Shown here in pieces: positions 6,201 to 11,866 of a stretch of 26,530 nucleotides of DNA (the stretch's first letter is position 1; every line of letters begins with the position of its first letter). The stretch comes from a virus: the IMG/VR virus record IMGVR_UViG_3300014501_000583, positions 1 through 26,530 of that record. The stretch is one strand, 5' to 3'. The notes under the pieces are model-generated. The model made no database searches. It saw only the letters and a program-made list of their open reading frames with translations, and was not told the origin of the DNA. A program made the translations under genes and the position numbers.

Positions 6201-8464
6201 TCTGTACGGCCTGCCCTCTCCATGAGCACGCGCTCTCGAATTGCCTCGGCGGCATCGGCACCGGACCGCTGCTCGTGGTCGGAGCCTACCCCGGCTCGCG
6301 GGAAGACATGGACGGCGAACCGTTCGTCGGTCCGACCTCCGACTTGCTGCGCGACATGCTCGCGGACGCGGGATTCAAGCCGTCCGACTACGCGCTGACC
6401 AACGCCATCCGCTGCGCGCCGCGTCGCGACGTGTCGATTGAGGTTGCGCATATCGACGCTTGCCGCAACCACCTGCGGGACGAGATTCATGCGCGCCGTC
6501 CCGAGGCCATCGTGGCGTTGGGAGACGTGGCGCTGCGCGCGCTCACCAAGATGTCGGGCATCACCGCCCAGCGCGGCAAGTCGTTTCCGCTCCATGCGGA
6601 CTTCGGCTACGCGTGCGAGGTTTGGCCTACGCTGCATGCGGCCTACGTCGCGCGCGAGGGCAAACACCGCCCGACCGTCGTCGCGGACTTCCGTCGCGTG
6701 CGTGACCGCGGGCTTCCTCCCGACGAGATCGCTTGGTCAGCGTGGCCCGCGCATCCGCACCGCGGCACCATTGCTTGGGACATCGAAACCGACTTCGACC
6801 GCAAGACACGCACCGGCGGCGACCGCGTGACCTCGATCGCGTTCGCGTCGGCGGCGGGCGTCGATGTTATGCAGTCCGACCCGCTGGGAGCCGCCACGGC
6901 GGAGTTCCTGTGCTCGGCCGGCGCGACGTTCTCCGGGCACAACTCGCGGCGGTTCGATGTCGTGCGGATGCGCGCGGCCGGGGTCGCGGCGCCATTCGGC
7001 GAGGACACCATGTGGCTGGCCTGGCTGCTTGACGAATCGCAGCCGCTGGGGCTGGAAGCCCTCAGCGTCAAGTACCTCGGCGCTCGCGGTTGGAAAGAAG
7101 AACGCGACGCGACGGAGGGTTCGCCCGAGCACGCGCGCTACAACGCGCGCGACGCGCTGTGGACCCTGCGGCTCTACGAATACCTGCTCGGGGCGCTGGG
7201 GCCGCGCATCCGCATCGACCGTGAGATACTGGTGCCGGGGCACCTCGCGCTGGAGGCGTGCGCGCAGCGCGGCCTGTGGATCGACGGCGCCGCGGTCGAG
7301 CGGGCGCGCGAGTCGCACGTTACCGAACGGGACGCGGCGCTCGAGGCCCTGCGCATGATCGTGGGGTCGGACGACTTCAACCCCGGTTCGACGCCACAGG
7401 TCGGCGCGGCGCTTTCGGCGCGCGGGCTGCGTCTTCCGCGCACGAAGAAGAAGGCCCAGCTCGCGACCGACAAGGCCGCCCTGGCGCCGCACCGCGGCGA
7501 TGCGCTGGTTGACGCGCTCGAACGCTGGCGCAAGGGCGCAAAGCTCATTTCGACCTACGACGACCACTTCGCCGCCATCGCCGCATCGGCCGACGGTCGC
7601 GTGCATCCGACCTACGCGCTGGTACGCTCGGAGCGCGACCCCGGTGGGACGGTTTCGGGCCGCATCACCGCCTCCGACAACGTGCTGACGCTCCCGCGCG
7701 ACCTACGCCACTATTACGCCGCGCCCCCCGGCCGCATCTACGCCGAAGCGGACTACTCCGCGCTGGAGTTCTGGATCGCCGCCTGGGTGGCGGGCGAAGA
7801 GGGCATCTTGCGGCGCCGCCGCGAGGACGCGGCGTGGGACCCGCATCGGTTCTTCGCCGCGCGGTTCTACTCCAAGAGCGAAGTCGAAGTGACGCCGCTC
7901 CAACGCCAGGTCGCCAAATCGGCGAACTTCTCGCAACTGTATCTCGGCGACGCGCACACGCTGCAGAACTACGCCGCCAAGTTAGGAATCATTCTCAGTC
8001 TGCCGCAGTGCTTTGCGCTCCACGGGGCGTGGCACGAGACGTTCCGGTTTCGCCCGTGGTACGACCGCGTCGCCGCGACGCTGCGCGCCCAGGGCTACAT
8101 CGAAACCGCGACCGGCCGGCGCCGTCACTTCGGCGACCCGCGCCTGCTCGCGGCGCCCGGTAAGTTCCTCGAAGCGCACCGCGCCGCGGTCAACATGCTG
8201 GTGCAGTCGCTGGCAACCGACATCGGCCTGCTGGCGCTCGATGCGTGCCACCGCGCGCGCTTGCCGATCGTGCATTTCTTCCACGACTCAATTTCATTCG
8301 AGTTTGAATCCCAGGGGGATTTCAATTCTGGAATCGAAGTGATACAATCATGCATGACGGTCGAGCCCGTGCGCGTGTTGCGCGAGCGGTTCGGCGTCGA
8401 TCTCTCAGTGCCGTTGAGCATTGAGGTCAAAGCGAAGAACGGAGACATTCTTGCAACAGCCTAA
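6197..8464 (+). CDS. Uracil-DNA glycosylase / 3'-5' exonuclease / family A DNA polymerase fusion
   Basis: A 755-residue three-part enzyme. Residues 1-170 are a family 4 type uracil-DNA glycosylase: C3, C6, C73 and C89 are placed as Fe-S ligands; VVGAYPGSREDMDGEPFVG (27-45) corresponds to the GEAPG..ED..G.PFVG motif with Glu replaced by Ala; PTLHAAYVAR (144-153) supplies the His motif. Residues about 190-330 are a DEDDy exonuclease with all acidic residues: D195/E197, D254 (HNSRRFD), Y315/D319. Residues about 340-755 are a family A polymerase: motif A EADYSALEF (D519); motif B R570, K574, F578, Y582; motif C HDS (D697), where most have HDE. GTG at 6197 overlaps the previous stop. It should be the main replicative polymerase. 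Whether the glycosylase domain cuts uracil or only recognises it is open. Confidence 0.93.
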   Translation: MICTACPLHEHALSNCLGGIGTGPLLVVGAYPGSREDMDGEPFVGPTSDLLRDMLADAGFKPSDYALTNAIRCAPRRDVSIEVAHIDACRNHLRDEIHARRPEAIVALGDVALRALTKMSGITAQRGKSFPLHADFGYACEVWPTLHAAYVAREGKHRPTVVADFRRVRDRGLPPDEIAWSAWPAHPHRGTIAWDIETDFDRKTRTGGDRVTSIAFASAAGVDVMQSDPLGAATAEFLCSAGATFSGHNSRRFDVVRMRAAGVAAPFGEDTMWLAWLLDESQPLGLEALSVKYLGARGWKEERDATEGSPEHARYNARDALWTLRLYEYLLGALGPRIRIDREILVPGHLALEACAQRGLWIDGAAVERARESHVTERDAALEALRMIVGSDDFNPGSTPQVGAALSARGLRLPRTKKKAQLATDKAALAPHRGDALVDALERWRKGAKLISTYDDHFAAIAASADGRVHPTYALVRSERDPGGTVSGRITASDNVLTLPRDLRHYYAAPPGRIYAEADYSALEFWIAAWVAGEEGILRRRREDAAWDPHRFFAARFYSKSEVEVTPLQRQVAKSANFSQLYLGDAHTLQNYAAKLGIILSLPQCFALHGAWHETFRFRPWYDRVAATLRAQGYIETATGRRRHFGDPRLLAAPGKFLEAHRAAVNMLVQSLATDIGLLALDACHRARLPIVHFFHDSISFEFESQGDFNSGIEVIQSCMTVEPVRVLRERFGVDLSVPLSIEVKAKNGDILATA

Positions 8465-8476
8465 CGAGGCGTCACT

Positions 8477-9346
8477 TTGACGCCGCTCGTGCTATCCTAC
8501 TCGGCTCTGAACACGTACCGGCGGTGCCCGAAGAACTTCGAGCTATCGTACGAGCGCCGCATCATTCCGCGCAAGCATTCGGAGGCCGCTGACCTCGGCA
8601 CCGCGCTGCATGAGATACTCGCGGGTGCTGCGCGCGACGCCACGGTCGAAAACCATCTCCGCGCTGCGAGCCCGGAGCAACTCGACGGGATGTTCCTCGT
8701 TGCGTCGGCCTATCTCAAGCACAAGCCTATCCCGCGCGAGGTCGTCGCGATCGAGGAACCGTATTACACGCGGCTGATTCGCGGCGTCTGGCTGCGGACG
8801 ACGTTCGACCTTGTGTACCGCGACGAGTCGAGTTGGGTCGTCGGACGCGATTACAAGTCGTTCGAGAAAGCGCCCGCGCTCGACGTAGACCTCGATTTCC
8901 AGGGCGGCATCTACGTCGCCGCGCTGCAGCGCGCGTTCCCCGACGCGATCGGGCACCGCTTCGAGTACGAGTACATTCGACGCGTCCCGCCCGGCACGAA
9001 GAACTCCACGGGCGTCTGGCGTCCCGACGAGTGCTACATCAACGTGCCGGTGGTGCAGCCGCGCCGCGAGCTCGACGTGCTCTGGGCCGAAACGCAGGAA
9101 TGGGCGCGTACCATCCTGCGCGCGCGGATGCGCGGGTCGTTTCCGCGCGCCGGCACGCGCAAAGAGTTCGGGTCGCCGTGCCTGGGGTGCTTCCAACTCG
9201 ACCTGTGCAAGGCTGAGATGCAGCACGGCACGCTCGACGACCAGGACATGGAGTTTTTTGCTGAAGGAATCGGCGAAGTGCCGACGCTCCCGGCCACCCT
9301 GCTGGCACCCTCGAAGCGCACGCTGAAGAAAGAGGTGAATGTGTAA
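8477..9346 (+). CDS. Cas4/RecB-like Fe-S PD-(D/E)XK nuclease
   Basis: A 289-residue nuclease. The N-terminal LSYSALNTYRRCP is the classic opening of RecB-family and Cas4-like nucleases, with C17 as the first Fe-S ligand; C235, C238 and C244 (CLGCFQLDLC) supply the other three. Catalytic residues are H45 (TALHEIL), D111 (FDLVY) and D125-Y-K127. Relatives are single-strand or end-processing exonucleases. The start is TTG at 8477, supported by GAGG about seven bases upstream and by the need to keep the LSYS motif. It lies just before the Sak4-like, SSB-like and VRR-NUC genes, consistent with making single-stranded ends for annealing. No CRISPR genes are near, so a Cas4 role in adaptation is not suggested. 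Confidence 0.88.
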   Translation: MTPLVLSYSALNTYRRCPKNFELSYERRIIPRKHSEAADLGTALHEILAGAARDATVENHLRAASPEQLDGMFLVASAYLKHKPIPREVVAIEEPYYTRLIRGVWLRTTFDLVYRDESSWVVGRDYKSFEKAPALDVDLDFQGGIYVAALQRAFPDAIGHRFEYEYIRRVPPGTKNSTGVWRPDECYINVPVVQPRRELDVLWAETQEWARTILRARMRGSFPRAGTRKEFGSPCLGCFQLDLCKAEMQHGTLDDQDMEFFAEGIGEVPTLPATLLAPSKRTLKKEVNV

Positions 9347-10041
9347 TGCCGAAAACGATTGACCCCGACCGTCTCGTTCGGTTTGCCGAGGTCCACTTGC
9401 GTTCCGGTCAGGGTACCGGCGGAAACGGCACGGTAGACGTGTGCTTCATGCAAGCCGTAGATTGGCTCACAGGGGGCACCGGCAAAACGGATGCGCCGGA
9501 GTGCGTGGACCCTACGATTCGTGCATTCGGCATTCGGTTGAACGACGCGGCACGATTCGCAGATTACCGCGACGAGTTGAAGGCGTACGCCGTACGCGTC
9601 GTCGGTACCAAGACAACTGCGGCTGTAACGAAACAACGAGCATTTATGTGCGCCGATTGGGCCGTGCGCACGATCGCACCCATGGCGTTCGACCACTGGT
9701 CCTCGCCGAAAAATGCTAAGAAAGCAAAAGAGTGGGCCGCCAAGCTACGCGCTGTTGCGCCTATCACAGACAAGGCGAGCGCAGAAGTAGGTCGCCAGGT
9801 GGCCCGTGAGGCACGGGCCGCCAACGCCGACGCCTACGCCGCCTACGCCGCCGCCGCCGACGCCGCCTACGCCGCCGCCGCCGACGCCGCCTACGCCGCC
9901 GCCGCCTACGCCGCCTACGCCGCCGCCGCCGCCGCCTACGCCGCCCGCTCGAAGTCTAAAGACTTCTCGCGGCAACTTTGGTGCGAATCTCTCGCGTTTC
10001 TTGATCGGCTTGTCGCAGTCACCGAAGCGGTGTCCGCGTGA
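9346..10041 (+). CDS. Ala-Tyr-Asp repeat protein of unknown function
   Basis: A 231-residue protein. The first about 155 residues look globular and helical (FAEVHLRSGQG, FMQAVDWLTGG, ADWAVRTIAPMAF). Residues about 155-200 are low complexity: an eight-residue unit of the form AAAADAAY with late copies replacing Asp by Tyr. The end (SKSKDFSRQLWCESLAFLDR) returns to normal composition. Ala/Tyr/Asp repeat helices like this recur in uncharacterised phage and bacterial proteins, some annotated as immunity-like; I cannot assign a function. The start shares a base with the nuclease stop (TAATG) and the stop overlaps the Sak4-like GTG. All alanines in the repeat use GCC, suggesting recent expansion. 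Confidence 0.75.
   Translation: MPKTIDPDRLVRFAEVHLRSGQGTGGNGTVDVCFMQAVDWLTGGTGKTDAPECVDPTIRAFGIRLNDAARFADYRDELKAYAVRVVGTKTTAAVTKQRAFMCADWAVRTIAPMAFDHWSSPKNAKKAKEWAAKLRAVAPITDKASAEVGRQVAREARAANADAYAAYAAAADAAYAAAADAAYAAAAYAAYAAAAAAYAARSKSKDFSRQLWCESLAFLDRLVAVTEAVSA
9847..9939 (+). repeat. In-frame 24-base tandem repeat
   Basis: Unit of four GCC codons, GAC, two GCC codons and TAC. Copies at 9847-9870 and 9871-9894 are identical; 9895-9918 differs by one base (GAC to TAC); 9919-9939 is one codon shorter. The minus strand of this block is a long run of GGC/GGCG with GG tracts a few bases apart, which could form two-tetrad quadruplexes. Confidence 0.9.
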
Positions 10042-10862
10042 TTTACATGCTCAACGCGGACATCACGGGCGACGAAACCGTAGCGCACCTCGTGCGTGCG
10101 GGACTCGTTACATCGCTGACCTGTCAAATGTTCCGCGATTTCGACGACCACATCATGGACCTCATTCCCAAACTCGCGCCGGGGGATGTCGTCATCATCG
10201 ACTCGATTTCGTCGCTGGCGAATCAAACGCGCGGGGACCACAAGCTCGGCACGGACGTGCTCGAATCGGTGTGGGACCGTTCGGAGATTTTCTTCCGCGA
10301 CAAGTACGGTCAACTCGGTTACGAAGCGGCCCAGCAGCAGATCATGCGTCGAGTGCGCAACATCGTTGCGGTCGGTAAGAACATGACCGACCAGGGTGCG
10401 GAGCCGTGCAGGCTCTACATCACCGCCCACCAGCGCGATCAAATCGACCCGCTGACCGGCATCAAGGGCGCGTTCGGTCCCGACCTCAACACGCAGTTCT
10501 TCAACACACTCTACGCCACGGCATCGGATATGTTCCGGCTCGACGTAGCGCTCGAAGACATCACCGACCCCGACACCGGCGCGGTGAAGGTCGCCGCGGA
10601 CACCCGGATGCTCTACCTCAAACGCTCGGCCGAGCAAATCTGCAAAAACCGCTGTGCGCCGGATGTCGCACGGAGGTTGCCGGCCGGTTTCAAGGACCCG
10701 ACCCTTCCCAAGTTGTGGCGCGTGCTCGGACGCACGGCCCCGTGCCTCGTGATCTACTCGCCGGGCGGCGTCGGTAAAACGACGCTGGTGTGCTCGGAGG
10801 CTCAAGCACTCTACGACGCCGCAAAGACGGCAGAAGCAACGGAGACGAAAGTACCAGCATGA
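10038..10862 (+). CDS. Sak4-like RecA-fold recombination ATPase with permuted motif order
   Basis: A 274-residue protein related to the Sak4/AAA_24 group of phage single-strand annealing ATPases. Visible in order: IYMLNADIT (2-10), resembling the strand after Walker A in relatives; Walker B VVIIDSISSLA (51-61, D55); RLYITAHQRD (125-134), the sensor strand; FRLDV and LYLKRSAEQICKNR (166-205), the usual C-terminal strands; then CLVIYSPGGVGKTTL (236-250), a full Walker A with K247, and a helix (SEAQALYDAA) before the stop. Relatives have Walker A near residue 10-20. Here it follows everything else, so the fold appears circularly permuted with new ends between the first helix and second strand. 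GTG 10038 overlaps the previous stop and the stop overlaps the SSB-like start, so the borders look intact. Likely partner: the SSB-like protein next door. Confidence 0.82.
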   Translation: MIYMLNADITGDETVAHLVRAGLVTSLTCQMFRDFDDHIMDLIPKLAPGDVVIIDSISSLANQTRGDHKLGTDVLESVWDRSEIFFRDKYGQLGYEAAQQQIMRRVRNIVAVGKNMTDQGAEPCRLYITAHQRDQIDPLTGIKGAFGPDLNTQFFNTLYATASDMFRLDVALEDITDPDTGAVKVAADTRMLYLKRSAEQICKNRCAPDVARRLPAGFKDPTLPKLWRVLGRTAPCLVIYSPGGVGKTTLVCSEAQALYDAAKTAEATETKVPA

Positions 10863-11530
10863 ACAACACAAGTGCCCCGTTCATTCCCGAAGAACTGCGC
10901 CAGTATCTTACCCCCGACGGCGCGCTCGATATGTCCAAAGTCGGCGATGTCGGCACGTTTACCGACATTCCCGACGGCCAATACGTCGCCAAGCTCTCGG
11001 CGGTCGACGTGCAGGATCCCAACCCGAACTTCGAGCGGCCGTCGTACTCGCTGCAGGTCGCGTTCACCATCCTCGAAGGCAAGCACAAGGAACTCGACAT
11101 CCGCCAGTGGTGGTCGCTCGAAGTGCTGCCGCCCAAGGAGGGCAAAGAGGGCGTGTGGGCGCCCGACATCGCGCGTATGAAACAGGCGGCAGCGGCCGTC
11201 GGCGCACCGATCGCGCACTTCCACGCCTTCGAACCAGAGAAGGCTCGGCGCGAACTCGCCCAGGCGCTCGGGCGCAAGACGCTCGACATCTCGGTCAAAT
11301 CGCGGTCGTACACGCCCAAGGGAACGACCGAGAAAAAGTCGCGCAAAGAAGTCGTCGTGCTCGGTATCCATAAGGCGCAGGCTGGCCGTCGCACCGCAGC
11401 CGAAATGGCCGACGTTCCGGCGGTGGCGCAAGCGACGATTCCGCAGCAAGAGCCGGAAGTTGCCGCGCAGATACAGCGCGCAACGGAGCCCGCTCCGGTG
11501 CCCGTCGAAGACATGAGCGACTTCCTCTAG
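10859..11530 (+). CDS. SSB-like single-stranded DNA-binding protein (DUF669-like)
   Basis: A 223-residue protein. The first about 150 residues are mixed strands with a pattern seen in phage OB-fold SSB-like/DUF669-type proteins: DIPDGQYVAKLSAVDV, SYSLQVAFTILEGKHK, DIRQWWSLEVL, then a helical Lys-rich part and KTLDISVKSRSYT. The tail (about 175-223) is Ala/Pro/Gln-rich and ends VEDMSDFL, very like the acidic tip with terminal Phe that SSB proteins use to recruit partners. ATG at 10859 overlaps the stop of the Sak4-like ATPase. Sak4-type annealing proteins are known to work with a phage SSB, so the neighbourhood supports the call. The exact family is moderately certain; ssDNA binding is inferred. 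Confidence 0.75.
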   Translation: MNNTSAPFIPEELRQYLTPDGALDMSKVGDVGTFTDIPDGQYVAKLSAVDVQDPNPNFERPSYSLQVAFTILEGKHKELDIRQWWSLEVLPPKEGKEGVWAPDIARMKQAAAAVGAPIAHFHAFEPEKARRELAQALGRKTLDISVKSRSYTPKGTTEKKSRKEVVVLGIHKAQAGRRTAAEMADVPAVAQATIPQQEPEVAAQIQRATEPAPVPVEDMSDFL

Positions 11531-11535
11531 GACCT

Positions 11536-11844
11536 GTGCCCAACTACGAGGACCTCTTCCGCGACCGCGTCGTGCGCCCCAACTTAGAGGCGCGCGGCGC
11601 TGTCGTGGTTCTCGTTCCAAAAACGCGCTACGGTCGCTCGGGCGTGAGTGACCTGCTCGCGTGCTACTGCGGACACTTCATCGCAATCGAGTGCAAGAGC
11701 CCCCAGGGCGGTAGTTACGGGCTCACGCCTACGCAATCCGACTTCCTTGAGAGCGTTCGCAAAGCGGACGGCTACACCGTCGTTGCACGCACGTGGGAAG
11801 AAGTCGAGCGCGTACTCGATGCGATCGACCGGAGCGAATACTAA
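11536..11844 (+). CDS. VRR-NUC family nuclease
   Basis: A 102-residue minimal VRR-NUC (PD-(D/E)XK) nuclease. E5 in the first helix (YEDLFRDRVV), YGRSGVSDLLACYCGHFIAIECK with catalytic D39 and E52-C-K54, and TPTQSDFL with Q67 reproduce the family motifs in order. Stand-alone viral members are thought to cut branched DNA such as Holliday junctions or flaps. GTG at 11536 follows the SSB-like stop by five bases with GGA just upstream. It is the last gene of the plus block; its TAA (11842-11844) overlaps the opposing stop of the virion operon. Confidence 0.88.
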   Translation: MPNYEDLFRDRVVRPNLEARGAVVVLVPKTRYGRSGVSDLLACYCGHFIAIECKSPQGGSYGLTPTQSDFLESVRKADGYTVVARTWEEVERVLDAIDRSEY

Positions 11845-11866
11845 GGCGCTCGGCGCTCGGCTTTTT
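11829..11866 (+). terminator. Possible intrinsic terminator for the plus-strand block
   Basis: CCGGAGCG (11829-11836) can pair with CGCTCGG (11854-11860) with one bulged G, followed directly by CTTTTT (11861-11866). A duplicate CGCTCGG at 11847-11853 offers an alternative, shorter-loop partner. The stem starts inside the VRR-NUC gene and the T tract lies inside the opposing virion gene. The long loop and short T run make this tentative. Confidence 0.35.

Noticed and set aside
9190-9222. QLDLC in the Cas4-like nuclease as a beta-clamp-binding motif
   Set aside because: It resembles QL(S/D)LF but lies between the Fe-S cysteines, so it is probably buried and serves the cluster.
9820-9953. CRISPR-like short tandem repeats
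   Set aside because: Units are contiguous, in frame and codon-pure with no unique spacers; they encode an Ala/Tyr/Asp helix.
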